Positions 34,261 to 42,539 of a stretch of DNA of 64,000 bases are shown here, piece after piece (positions within the stretch are counted from its first letter, which is position 1; each line of letters starts with the position of its first letter). This DNA comes from Solidesulfovibrio aerotolerans. GTDB taxonomy: Bacteria > Desulfobacterota > Desulfovibrionia > Desulfovibrionales > Desulfovibrionaceae. The notes under the pieces are model-generated. The model saw nothing but the letters and a program-made list of their open reading frames with translations. It was not told the origin of the DNA and did no database searches. A program made the translations under genes and the position numbers. Where the stretch lies: NCBI RefSeq assembly GCF_009856865.1, contig NZ_WVUD01000006.1:84635-148634 (forward strand). The letters are read 5' to 3'.

Positions 34261-34656
34261 ATGGCGGCACGACGGGGCGCGGGGCGCGCGGGGAAGGCGG
34301 CCGACGGCCGGCCGGGGGAGCAGGGGAAGCTGGCGGACGGAACAGCGCCGGGCGGGGAGTTGCCTGTTTTCGCCCTCGCCGCCGGTCCGGGAGCCTGGAC
34401 CCTGCGGGTGGCGGTCACTCCGGGCGGGGCCAAAGACGCGCTGGCCGGTTTGGCCGAAGACCGGCTGCGGGTGCGCCTGCGGGCCAAGGCCGTGGAAGGG
34501 CGGGCCAACGCCGCCTTGACCGATTTTCTGGCTGACCGCCTGGGACTCAAAGCCCGGCAGGTTACCATTGTGTCCGGGGACAAGTCCCGGAAAAAAACGA
34601 TTCGCCTTGAAACAGAGTCCGAACCCGACTGGTCGGCCATGACCGAAACGGGTTGA
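34261..34656 (+). CDS. DUF167 (YggU) family protein
   Basis: The 131-residue protein has a DUF167 domain at about 45-120: LRVAVTPGGAKDAL, then RLRVRLRAKAVEGRANAAL and KSRKKTIRL. The first ~40 residues are a basic, low-complexity extension, so the true start could be further in; no better ribosome-binding site is visible. The function of the family is unknown. Confidence 0.82.
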   Translation: MAARRGAGRAGKAADGRPGEQGKLADGTAPGGELPVFALAAGPGAWTLRVAVTPGGAKDALAGLAEDRLRVRLRAKAVEGRANAALTDFLADRLGLKARQVTIVSGDKSRKKTIRLETESEPDWSAMTETG

Positions 34657-34686
34657 GACTAGAACCGTCAACAAGGAGTCTGTGCC

Positions 34687-34920
34687 ATGGATCAACGCGA
34701 TCTGGATCTCGTCGCCAAGTACGGTGAAGCGGACCCGGAATTGAAAAGTCTCTATGAAGAGCATGTCGCGTTTGAAAAGATTCTGGATAAGATGGAGTCA
34801 AAGCCTTTTCTGACTCCCGTAGAAGACACGGAGCTGAAGGAGATCAAGAAAAAGAAGCTCTCCGGCAAGACTCGCATTGAGAATCTTTTGATGAAATATC
34901 GCAAGGCGGAGGACCAATAG
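34687..34920 (+). CDS. DUF465 (YdcH-like) small protein
   Basis: The 77-residue, highly charged helical protein ([33 protein letters not shown]) fits the DUF465/YdcH family of short helical-hairpin proteins of unknown role. An AAGGAG site precedes the ATG. Its stop is one base before the ilvB start, so ilvB translation is probably coupled to it. Confidence 0.82.
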   Translation: MDQRDLDLVAKYGEADPELKSLYEEHVAFEKILDKMESKPFLTPVEDTELKEIKKKKLSGKTRIENLLMKYRKAEDQ

Positions 34921-34921
34921 C

Positions 34922-36610
34922 ATGGAACTCACCGGGGCCCAAATCCTCCTGGAATCCCTGCGCCGCGAAGGCGTGGAAGTCGTCTTCGGCTTTCCGGGCG
35001 GTGCGGTCATTGACATCTACGACCAGTTGCCCAACTACCCCCTGCGCCATGTGCTGGTACGCCATGAGCAGGGTGCCATCCACGCTGCGGACGGCTATGC
35101 CCGGGCCACGGGCAAGGTAGGTGTCTGTCTGGTAACCTCGGGCCCCGGAGCCACCAATACCGTAACCGGCATTGCTACGGCCTACATGGATTCCGTGCCG
35201 GTCGTCATCATCACCGGACAGGTGCCGACGCCGCTTATCGGCAACGACGCCTTCCAGGAAGTGGACATCGTCGGCATCACCCGCTCCTGCACCAAGCATA
35301 ACTACTTGGTCAAAGAGGTGGGGGATCTGGCGCGTGTCATTAAAGAGGCCTTCTACCTCGCTTCCACGGGTCGGCCCGGTCCGGTGCTGATTGACCTGCC
35401 AAAGGACGTGCAAACGCGTCTTACGGAATACAAGTATCCGAAAACCATAAAAATGCGCAGCTACAACCCCACCTACGCCCCCAACCCCAAGCAGGTGGCC
35501 AAGGTGGCGGAGGTGGTGCGCCGGGCCAAAAAGCCCATCATTTACGCCGGCGGCGGGGTTATCGCCTCTGAAGCCAGCGAGGAGCTGGCCTGGCTGGCCC
35601 GGTCGTTTGACATCCCGGTCACGGCCACGCTGATGGCGCTGGGCTGTTTTCCGGCCGACGACCCGCGCTGGCTCGGCATGCTCGGCATGCACGGCACCTA
35701 CGCCGCCAACATGGCCATCAGCAACGCCGACCTGATCCTGGCCATCGGCAGCCGCTTTGACGACCGGGTCACCGGAAAGATCAGCGAATTCGCCAAAAAC
35801 GCCAAGATCGTGCACATCGACATCGACCCCACCTCCATCCAGAAAAACGTGCCCGTGCACATTCCGGTGGTGGCCGATTGCAAAAGCTTTTTAACCGCCC
35901 TGCGCCAGACCCTGGAACCGACCCTGGCCGAGCAGCCGGCGGCCGGACACGAGGCCTGGAATGCCAAAGTAGCCGCCTGGAAAGAGGAAAAACCGCTTTC
36001 CTACAATCAGGAAGGCGCGGTCATCAAACCGCAGTACGTGGTGGAGACCATCTCCCGCCTGACCAAGGGCGAGGCCATCATCACCACCGAAGTCGGCCAG
36101 AACCAGATGTGGGCGGCCCAGTTCTACGCCTTTACCCGACCCCGGTCGTTTATCAGTTCCGGGGGCCTTGGGACCATGGGCTTCGGCTTTCCGGCGGCCA
36201 TCGGTGCCCAGATGGCCTATCCCGATCGGCTGGTCATTGACGTGGCCGGCGACGGCTCCATCCAGATGTGCATCCAGGAATTGGCCACGGCCGTGTGCTA
36301 CAAGCTGCCGGTCAAAATCGTCATCTTGAATAATGGCTATCTTGGCATGGTGCGGCAGTGGCAGGAACTGTTTTACAAGAAAAACTACTGCGCCACCTGC
36401 CTGGATGTGGCCCCGGATTTCGTCAAACTGGCCGAAGCCTACGGCGCGGCCGGCTTCCGGGTGACCGATCCGGCCAAGGTGGAATCGGTGCTGGCCGAGG
36501 CCTTTGCGCTGCCATGCCCCGTCATCGTGGACGTCGTGGTTGACCGCGAGGAAAATGTCGCGCCCATGGTCCCGGCCGGCAAGTCCATAACCGAGATGAT
36601 CCTCGTCTAG
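34922..36610 (+). CDS. ilvB: Acetolactate synthase large subunit
   Basis: The catalytic subunit condenses pyruvate with pyruvate or 2-oxobutyrate, the first step of valine, leucine and isoleucine synthesis. The 562-residue TPP enzyme has [14 protein letters not shown] (21-34), catalytic Glu49 in [14 protein letters not shown], an FAD-domain middle, and the TPP motif GDGSIQMC to [18 protein letters not shown] at about 440-485. It starts an ilvB-ilvN-ilvC set. No leader peptide or attenuator is visible upstream. Confidence 0.96.
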   Translation: MELTGAQILLESLRREGVEVVFGFPGGAVIDIYDQLPNYPLRHVLVRHEQGAIHAADGYARATGKVGVCLVTSGPGATNTVTGIATAYMDSVPVVIITGQVPTPLIGNDAFQEVDIVGITRSCTKHNYLVKEVGDLARVIKEAFYLASTGRPGPVLIDLPKDVQTRLTEYKYPKTIKMRSYNPTYAPNPKQVAKVAEVVRRAKKPIIYAGGGVIASEASEELAWLARSFDIPVTATLMALGCFPADDPRWLGMLGMHGTYAANMAISNADLILAIGSRFDDRVTGKISEFAKNAKIVHIDIDPTSIQKNVPVHIPVVADCKSFLTALRQTLEPTLAEQPAAGHEAWNAKVAAWKEEKPLSYNQEGAVIKPQYVVETISRLTKGEAIITTEVGQNQMWAAQFYAFTRPRSFISSGGLGTMGFGFPAAIGAQMAYPDRLVIDVAGDGSIQMCIQELATAVCYKLPVKIVILNNGYLGMVRQWQELFYKKNYCATCLDVAPDFVKLAEAYGAAGFRVTDPAKVESVLAEAFALPCPVIVDVVVDREENVAPMVPAGKSITEMILV

Positions 36611-36618
36611 GAGCCACC

Positions 36619-37101
36619 ATGCGCCACATCCTTTCCATCCTCGTCGAGAACGAACCCGGGGTGCTGGCCAGGGTGGCCGGCCTTTTCAGCGGCCGGGGCT
36701 ACAACATTGAATCGCTCAATGTCGCCCCCACCCTGACCGAGGGCCTGTCCATGATGACCATCACCACGATTGGCGATGAGGCCATCATCGAACAGATCGT
36801 TAAGCAGTTGCGCAAGCTCGTCACCACGCTCAAAGTCGTGGATCTCACCGACGTCAAAGCCGTGGAGCGCGAGATGATGCTCCTGCGGGTGGACGCCGAG
36901 GGCAGCAAACGGGCCGAAGTGCTGCGCATCGTCGATATCTTCCGCTGCAAAGTGGTGGATGTGAGCCCCGACGAACTGGTCCTTGAAGTCACCGGCACCC
37001 AGGACAAACTGACCGCCCTGGTCAGTCTCCTGCAACGCTACGGCATAAAGGAAGTCGCCCGCACCGGCTCTGTGGCCATGCGGCGCGGCATGCAGGAATA
37101 A
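36619..37101 (+). CDS. ilvN: Acetolactate synthase small (regulatory) subunit
   Basis: The 160-residue protein has an N-terminal ACT domain (HILSILVENEPGVLARVAGLFSGRGYNIESL) that binds valine for feedback control, and the C-terminal ALS-SS domain (AEVLRIVDIFRCKVVDVS). It follows ilvB by 8 bases. Confidence 0.95.
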   Translation: MRHILSILVENEPGVLARVAGLFSGRGYNIESLNVAPTLTEGLSMMTITTIGDEAIIEQIVKQLRKLVTTLKVVDLTDVKAVEREMMLLRVDAEGSKRAEVLRIVDIFRCKVVDVSPDELVLEVTGTQDKLTALVSLLQRYGIKEVARTGSVAMRRGMQE

Positions 37102-37167
37102 CGGCGCGGCCTTGCGCCCTCTCCCCCAGAAATCGAGAGTGCCGCACTCCGGCACGATAAAGGAGCT

Positions 37168-38160
37168 ATGATGAAAATCTATTACGACCAGGACGCCGAC
37201 CTTTCCCTTTTGGCTGACAAGACCGTGGCCATCCTCGGCTACGGCAGCCAGGGCCATGCCCATGCCCAGAACCTGCGCGATTCGGGCGTCAAAGTGGTCA
37301 TCGGCCAGCGTCCCGGCGGCCCCAACTGGGATCTCGCCAAGGAAAACGGCTTCACGCCCTTAAGCGCCGCCGAAGCCGCCGCTGCGGCCGATGTCATCAT
37401 GATCCTGGTCCCGGACCAGCACCAGCGGGCCGTTTACGAAAAAGACGTGCTGCCCAGCCTGACTGCCGGCAAGATGCTGCTTTTCGCCCACGGCTTTAAC
37501 ATCCACTACCAGCAGATTGTGCCGCCGGCCAATGTTGACGTGGCCATGATCGCCCCCAAGGGACCGGGCCATCTGGTGCGCCGGGTCTACACCGAGGGCG
37601 GCGGTGTGCCGTGCCTGATCGCCGTGCACCAAAACGCCACCGGCAAGGCCATGGAAATGGGCCTGGCCTACGCCAAGGGTGTGGGCGGAACGCGCAGCGG
37701 CGTTTTGACCACCACGTTTAAGGAAGAGACCGAAACCGATCTTTTCGGCGAGCAGGCCGTTTTGTGCGGCGGCGCGGCCGAACTGGTCAAGGCCGGTTTT
37801 GAGACCCTGTGCGAGGCCGGCTACCAGCCCGAAATCGCCTATTTCGAGTGTCTCCATGAGCTGAAACTCATTGTGGACCTCATGTACGAGGGCGGCCTGT
37901 CCCGCATGCGCTATTCCATCAGCGACACGGCCGAATACGGCGATTACGTCAGCGGTCCCCGGGTGGTCACCGACGAGACCCGGGCCGAAATGCGCAAGAT
38001 CCTCAAAGAGATCCAGAATGGCACCTTTGCCCGGGATTTCATCATGGAAAACATGTCCGGCCGGGCACACTTCCTGTCCATGCGCCGCATCAACGCCGAG
38101 CACCCCATTGAAAAAGTCGGTGCCAAGCTGCGCGAGATGATGAGCTGGCTCAAGAAATAG
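37168..38160 (+). CDS. ilvC: Ketol-acid reductoisomerase (class I)
   Basis: IlvC isomerises and reduces acetolactate. The 330-residue class I enzyme begins (M)[11 protein letters not shown], has the NADP loop [13 protein letters not shown] near 25-37, and the C-terminal knotted domain with [18 protein letters not shown] near 228-246, which carries metal ligands. The start is ATG 37168 or the next ATG, with AAGGAG upstream. A hairpin follows the stop. Confidence 0.96.
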   Translation: MMKIYYDQDADLSLLADKTVAILGYGSQGHAHAQNLRDSGVKVVIGQRPGGPNWDLAKENGFTPLSAAEAAAAADVIMILVPDQHQRAVYEKDVLPSLTAGKMLLFAHGFNIHYQQIVPPANVDVAMIAPKGPGHLVRRVYTEGGGVPCLIAVHQNATGKAMEMGLAYAKGVGGTRSGVLTTTFKEETETDLFGEQAVLCGGAAELVKAGFETLCEAGYQPEIAYFECLHELKLIVDLMYEGGLSRMRYSISDTAEYGDYVSGPRVVTDETRAEMRKILKEIQNGTFARDFIMENMSGRAHFLSMRRINAEHPIEKVGAKLREMMSWLKK

Positions 38161-38168
38161 CAGGGGTC

Positions 38169-38198
38169 AAGCGGCCGGTCCTCAGGGGCCGGCCGCTT
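38169..38198 (+). terminator. Hairpin after ilvC (probable terminator)
   Basis: AAGCGGCCGG (38169-38178) pairs perfectly with CCGGCCGCTT (38189-38198), extended by three inner pairs. Only CTTCTGC follows, so the T-run is poor and read-through into the SEL1 gene is possible. Confidence 0.6.
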
Positions 38199-38214
38199 CT
38201 GCAAGGAGATGTCC

Positions 38215-38760
38215 ATGTTCATGCGTTTTTTCGGGAGATCGCGACGTCGTCCTCTCGGCCTGTTTCTGGCCTTTGTATTGGCGACGATGGGTTTGGCGGG
38301 GCTGGCCGGGACGCATTTCGCCCAGGCCCAGACCCCAGCCCTGGAAGCGCCACTGCCGGAAAACGCCGATCCCTTTCCCGGGCTTTTGGCCCTGGCTGGA
38401 AACGGCGACCCCAAAGCCCAGTGTGCAGTCGGCATCGATTATCTCAACGGTCGCCGCGTCGCCCAGGATTATCGACTGGGACTCCACTGGCTGTCCAAGG
38501 CCTCTGACGCCGGCTTTGCCTACGCGCGCTACGTGCTGGCAGACGTCTATAGCCGGGGGTATGCCGGCGTGCCCGTCGATGATGCATCGGCCTATTATTA
38601 TGCCTCCCTGGCTGCGGCTTCCTCGTCACTGGACGACAAGGTCCGGGAGCGGGCAGCAAAGTTGCGCGACGCCAGCGCCAAACGGTTGAGCACAGCCCAG
38701 CTCGCGGCCATGCAGGCCAAAGCCGCTCTGGCTCCCCTGGACGCGGCGGTAGGCCATTAG
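38215..38760 (+). CDS. Secreted SEL1-repeat protein
   Basis: The 181-residue protein has a long signal peptide or anchor (about 1-38, basic start then LFLAFVLATMGLAGLAG, ending AQAQ). SEL1-like repeats follow (ALAGNGDPKAQCAVGIDYLNG, RRVAQDYRLGLHWLSKASDAGFAYARYVLADVY), alpha-solenoid units. It is probably a periplasmic scaffold. ATG at 38215 has AAGGAG seven bases upstream; a preceding in-frame ATG lies on the Shine-Dalgarno itself and is unlikely. Confidence 0.78.
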   Translation: MFMRFFGRSRRRPLGLFLAFVLATMGLAGLAGTHFAQAQTPALEAPLPENADPFPGLLALAGNGDPKAQCAVGIDYLNGRRVAQDYRLGLHWLSKASDAGFAYARYVLADVYSRGYAGVPVDDASAYYYASLAAASSSLDDKVRERAAKLRDASAKRLSTAQLAAMQAKAALAPLDAAVGH

Positions 38761-38833
38761 CCCCGCTGCGTTCCTGCCGCCCAGGCGCTCCTGGCCGGGC
38801 GGACCTCAAATGACGGCGCAGGGAAATGCAGCC

Positions 38834-39454
38834 ATGTCCGACGTTTCGCTCCCCTTCGCGCAAAACCGGCCCGGCTTGGGCGTAGTCCAAAGGGCCGCCG
38901 GGCTGTTTGCCCGGATGGTCCTGATCCTGGTGACGTTGTGGGCCGTTTGGGCGCCAGGGCTTGCCGTGGGGGCAAAGGTCGAAACCAAGACCTTTAATGC
39001 CTACTACGCCAGTCAAAGCGCCAAAATTTATGACCATTTGCTCAAGGTCACGGATTATTACGCGTCTTTGGCCAAGGACGGCAATACCGAGCGCGTCAAG
39101 GACGTGCTGGCGTTGCGGGCTTCGCTTGCGGCCTGCTGGGAAATGGTCCTCAATGCCGGCGACATGGTCTATATCTACGATCTTGTCGATCCCGGCTGTT
39201 CCGGGACCGTGACCCAGATCGGCGGCTTGATCAAAACGGGTCTGGCCACCGTGGCCGGCAAGCTGGACAAAGAACTCCAGTGGATGCGACTGGTGGAAAA
39301 AAACGTCTCCGATCTGCCCGTTTCCGTGGAATTGGGCCAGGCCTTTCGGGATATCGAGGCCATGGCAGCCTATTTTAGAACCGCAGCCCCGACTTTTGAG
39401 GCACCGGCCGGCGGCGAAACCCGCCAGTCCGTGAAAAAGCAGGGGGTTCCATGA
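38834..39454 (+). CDS. Exported hypothetical protein
   Basis: I do not recognise this 206-residue protein. An N-terminal hydrophobic segment (about 25-45, ARMVLILVTLWAVWAPGLAVGA) acts as signal or anchor. The rest is helical (YYASQSAKIYDHLLKVTDYY) with two cysteines (AACWEM and PGCSGT). The start is ATG 38834 or the in-frame ATG at 38810. It is coupled to the SemiSWEET gene by an ATGA overlap. Confidence 0.6.
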   Translation: MSDVSLPFAQNRPGLGVVQRAAGLFARMVLILVTLWAVWAPGLAVGAKVETKTFNAYYASQSAKIYDHLLKVTDYYASLAKDGNTERVKDVLALRASLAACWEMVLNAGDMVYIYDLVDPGCSGTVTQIGGLIKTGLATVAGKLDKELQWMRLVEKNVSDLPVSVELGQAFRDIEAMAAYFRTAAPTFEAPAGGETRQSVKKQGVP

Positions 39455-39708
39455 CCGGGCTTGCCGACTGCATCGGCTATCTGGCCGGCCTGTGTACCAC
39501 TGCGGCGTTTTTACCCCAGGTGGTCAAAACACTGCGCAGTCGGTCGGCCCATGATATCTCTTTGGGCATGTACGCGCTTATGGTCGTTGGCATCGGGTTG
39601 TGGCTCATCCACGGCATCCAGGTGGAGTCCGCTCCTGTGATAGCCGCCAATGCCGTGACGCTTGTTCTGGTCGGAGCCATGCTGGTCATGAAGCTGCTGT
39701 ACAAATAA
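39451..39708 (+). CDS. SemiSWEET (PQ-loop) transporter
   Basis: The 85-residue protein is a three-helix bundle of the MtN3/SWEET family. The PQ motif lies in AFLPQVVKTLRSRSAHDIS (about residues 20-38), and the later helices start at YALMVVG and VIAANAVTLVL. SemiSWEETs dimerise to move sugars or related solutes across the inner membrane. It overlaps the upstream gene by four bases. Confidence 0.9.
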   Translation: MTGLADCIGYLAGLCTTAAFLPQVVKTLRSRSAHDISLGMYALMVVGIGLWLIHGIQVESAPVIAANAVTLVLVGAMLVMKLLYK

Positions 39709-39742
39709 AGCCTGCGCCTGGAAGCGGCGCGTGGAGGTTTTC

Positions 39743-40027
39743 ATGCGGATATTGATGCTTTCCCTCTTGCTACTGGCCCTGACAAGCCTGCAATTCGGCT
39801 GCGGCCGTCATACCTATCTGGTTGAGACCATGGACAAAAAGTCGTTTTACGTGACGCCGCCTTTGGTGGTAGATGCCGAAAAGGGTGTCTATTACATGTG
39901 GATTAACGGACAGCGCCGCACCGTGCCCATGGATCAGGTCTATCGCATCGACGATTCGGCCCAGATCTGCTACCAAAATGGCGTCACCGACACGTTTACC
40001 TGCTACGACAACCTGTACTATTTCTGA
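39743..40027 (+). CDS. YgdI/YgdR-like (DUF903) small lipoprotein
   Basis: The 94-residue protein has a lipoprotein signal peptide with FGC as the lipobox end (Cys about 19), and a small beta domain (YLVETMDKKSFYVTPP, RRTVPMDQVYRI), like YgdI/YgdR. ATG at 39743 has a TGGAGG site; a GTG upstream includes that site and is not used. Function unknown. Confidence 0.75.
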   Translation: MRILMLSLLLLALTSLQFGCGRHTYLVETMDKKSFYVTPPLVVDAEKGVYYMWINGQRRTVPMDQVYRIDDSAQICYQNGVTDTFTCYDNLYYF

Positions 40028-40043
40028 TGCGCCGGACCGGGCC

Positions 40044-41030
40044 GTGAACGACGAGTTGCGGCGTTTGTCCCTGCGCCTTTTGGAGCGAAAGCCGCCATCC
40101 GGACCGGTCGTTTCGCCCGTGGCCTTGACGCCCGGGGCTTTGCCGGACGTGATCGCAGCCTTGGCCGAGCACCGGCTGCCCCCGGAGCCGGCCGTGCTGG
40201 CCAGCCTGTGCCTGAAATATTTTTACGCCTATGTCCACGCCGACAGTCTGGAAACCGAGGTGACCCTGGACGCCCTGACCCGGCTGGCCGGCCAGTTCGT
40301 GCGGCGACGCGGTGGCACGGCACTCCTTGACGGGCAGGACGCCTTGCGCCGCTTTCTGCTCCACCACGGCTTTGCCCTGCAAATGCTTATTGATCTGCCC
40401 AAAACCGTCCATCTGCTCCTGGCTCTCCTGGCTCTTCCCGTTCCCTGCCGCGACCGTTTCCTTGGCCTGGACCTGGGGGCCGGGACCGGTATTTTGCTGC
40501 TTGGTCAGTATTTGCTGGCCCGCCGGGCCGGCATCGCCGCTCCGGTGCTTTTTGGCTATGAATTCCAGCCCCAGGTGGCCACGCGGGCCGATGGGCTGCT
40601 TGCTGCGCTGGGCATTGGCCGGGTGCGCCAAGCCGACGCCACCCAGGGCGCGACCTACGCCACACTGCCGGACGGGCCGGTTGCCTGCGTCACCAACGAA
40701 ACCCTGCCCTCGGCCGGCCGCCGGCTCTATAAAGAACCGTTCCCGGCCATAAACGCCGCTCTTTTTGCCGCCCTGGGACCACGGCTTGCCAGCACGGCCT
40801 TTTTGCCCCAGGCGGTCTGGGCCTCGGACCGGGCCGGACGCACCTGGCTGCGGCTGGCCCCGGAAAACGCCTTTGCCGGAAACACGGTCGGGCCGGGCAA
40901 GCCCGTGTCCCTGGCTTTTATGCGCGAGGTGGAACTGGCCGGGGAGCGGATTCCCGTGGACCGGGTCGGGCAGGCCCTGGCGTGGCTGGTGGCCGCCCCC
41001 TGGCGCGAAAGCCTGTGCCGGCGTTGGTAG
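40044..41030 (+). CDS. Putative SAM-dependent methyltransferase-like protein
   Basis: The 328-residue protein has a glycine-rich motif FLGLDLGAGTGILLLGQYLL at about 136-155, which matches class I methyltransferase motif I. GYEFQPQVATRADGLL at about 175-190 corresponds to motif II with an acidic residue. The first ~130 residues are an all-helical domain I do not recognise. The target is unknown. The likely start is GTG 40044; the ribosome-binding site is weak. A repeat element follows its stop. Confidence 0.6.
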   Translation: MNDELRRLSLRLLERKPPSGPVVSPVALTPGALPDVIAALAEHRLPPEPAVLASLCLKYFYAYVHADSLETEVTLDALTRLAGQFVRRRGGTALLDGQDALRRFLLHHGFALQMLIDLPKTVHLLLALLALPVPCRDRFLGLDLGAGTGILLLGQYLLARRAGIAAPVLFGYEFQPQVATRADGLLAALGIGRVRQADATQGATYATLPDGPVACVTNETLPSAGRRLYKEPFPAINAALFAALGPRLASTAFLPQAVWASDRAGRTWLRLAPENAFAGNTVGPGKPVSLAFMREVELAGERIPVDRVGQALAWLVAAPWRESLCRRW

Positions 41031-41135
41031 AGTGCAGAAGAGAGGCGAGTGAGAAGAGGAGACAGAAGATGCCTCCGGCGGCCAAAGGGCTGAGCCCTTT
41101 GGAATCCCACCTGAAGGCAAGGGGGGAAGGGGGAA
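41031..41135 (+). repeat. Stop-proximal polypurine + CCTCCGGCGG element, module A (copy 5)
   Basis: About 40 bases, nearly all G or A, follow the stop codon. They are followed by TGCCTCCGGCGGCC, the dyad CCAAAGGGC-TGA-GCCCTTTGG, GAATCCCACCTGAAGGCAAG and a G-rich tail. It ends at the convergent acetyltransferase gene. No module B copy is visible here. Confidence 0.78.
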
Positions 41136-41153
41136 CGGCGTGCTGCGGGTTCG

Positions 41154-41645
41154 TTACAGCGTCAGCTCGTAATAGAGCGCCCCATCGAGCGGATTGTCGC
41201 AGTATGGTTCGATGCGGCTGAAACCGAGCTTTTTATACAGGGCATTGGCCGCAGTCATGGTTTCCAGAGTGTCCAGCCGGATGGCCTGGTAGCCGCGCTC
41301 CCGGGCACCGAAAATGGCGGCCTCGGCCAGGGCGCGCCCCAGTCCGTGCCCGGCATGGGCCGGGCGCACATAGAGCCGTTTCATTTCGCACACAGCGTCG
41401 GCCAGCGGGCGCAGGGCCACGCAACCGGCCGGCATGCCGGCAGCCCAGGCCAGCCACAGCCCGCCCCGGGGAGGTGCATACCCTCCAGGCAACTCTGCAA
41501 GTTCCTTGTCAAAGTTCTGAAAACACAAGGAGAAGCCGAGACCGTGGGAATATTCCTCGAACAAAATGCGCACCACGGTCATGTCCGTGGCCGCACTGAT
41601 GGCCGCAGCCTGACGCGAAGGCCCGTGGGCCGATGCCTGATTCAT
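41154..41645 (-). CDS. GNAT-family N-acetyltransferase
   Basis: The 163-residue protein has the acetyl-CoA binding core: EMKRLYVRPAHAGHGLGRAL at about 87-106 (motif A with the GxGxG-like loop) and LDTLETMTAANALYKKLGF at about 124-142. The substrate is not predictable. ATG at 41645 gives a complete domain; the frame is open upstream into antisense sequence that is not coding. Confidence 0.88.
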   Translation of the reverse strand: MNQASAHGPSRQAAAISAATDMTVVRILFEEYSHGLGFSLCFQNFDKELAELPGGYAPPRGGLWLAWAAGMPAGCVALRPLADAVCEMKRLYVRPAHAGHGLGRALAEAAIFGARERGYQAIRLDTLETMTAANALYKKLGFSRIEPYCDNPLDGALYYELTL

Positions 41646-41852
41646 GGGGACTGCCTTATTCCTCTTCGCGTGGCCACTGTGGCACCGCTGCGGTTGCCGC
41701 ACCAAAGGGCTCCGGTGACGGCTGTTTTCGGCCACGAGTCGTAACAGGCTTTTTTCCGTTTCCCAAGAGAAAAGGGAGCTTTTACCGGGATGCGGCCTTT
41801 TGTCCCGGGCCTTTGACCAGCCGACCAAGTCGGGCAAAAGGAGCGCGACAGC

Positions 41853-42479
41853 ATGTATTGGACCAACGCCCCGCGTGTTCCGTCGAGCCTGGAGATAGCG
41901 CGCGAGATTGTGACACGTTTTCGGCCCGGGGACCGCATTCTCGACCTTGGCTGTGGCCCGGGGCGCACCCTGGCCGGATTGCGCACAGCCGGCCTTGGCA
42001 GCCGGCACGTCGGCCTGGACACCAACGCCCCGAGCCTGTTTGCTGCGGCTGGTGTGGGACTGCCGGTGGTCCGGGCCGATTTGGCGGCCTTGCCCGTTGC
42101 CGACGCCGCCTTTGACGTGGCTATCCTGCAAGCCGTACTGACCACCATCGTTGGCCCCGGGCAGCGGCTGGCGGTGTTGCGCGAAGCGAGGCGCACGTGC
42201 GTCCGTCTGCTCTACATCGGTGATTTTCTGCAAAATTGGGACCTGCCGTACTACCGGACGCGCTACGAAACCGGTCTGGTCGAAACCGGCGAGCTGGGCA
42301 GCTTCGTGGTGCGCGACCAGGGCCAAACACTGTATGAGGCCCACCATTTCACGCTGGAAGAACTGTCTGAACTGCTGGGGCAGGCCGGCTTCGCCGTGGC
42401 CCAGGCGGTCTTTCCCACCGTGCGCACCCGGTCGGGCAATGTGGTGCGCGGCGTGTCCCTGGCGGCCGAGCCGCTTTGA
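41853..42479 (+). CDS. Class I SAM-dependent methyltransferase
   Basis: The 208-residue protein has motif I ILDLGCGPGRTLAGL at about 29-43, a motif II-like GLDTNAPSL at about 53-61, and VVRADLAALPVADAAFDVAI at about 71-90. It is a Methyltransf_11-type fold; the methyl acceptor is unknown. An AAAGGAG site precedes the ATG. It lies 60 bases upstream of proA in the same direction. Confidence 0.85.
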   Translation: MYWTNAPRVPSSLEIAREIVTRFRPGDRILDLGCGPGRTLAGLRTAGLGSRHVGLDTNAPSLFAAAGVGLPVVRADLAALPVADAAFDVAILQAVLTTIVGPGQRLAVLREARRTCVRLLYIGDFLQNWDLPYYRTRYETGLVETGELGSFVVRDQGQTLYEAHHFTLEELSELLGQAGFAVAQAVFPTVRTRSGNVVRGVSLAAEPL

Positions 42480-42539
42480 CTTTTTGGCTCCAAGTGGCTA
42501 TCGACCTTCTTTTATGCCGCGCTCTGGGTGGAGGGTTAC

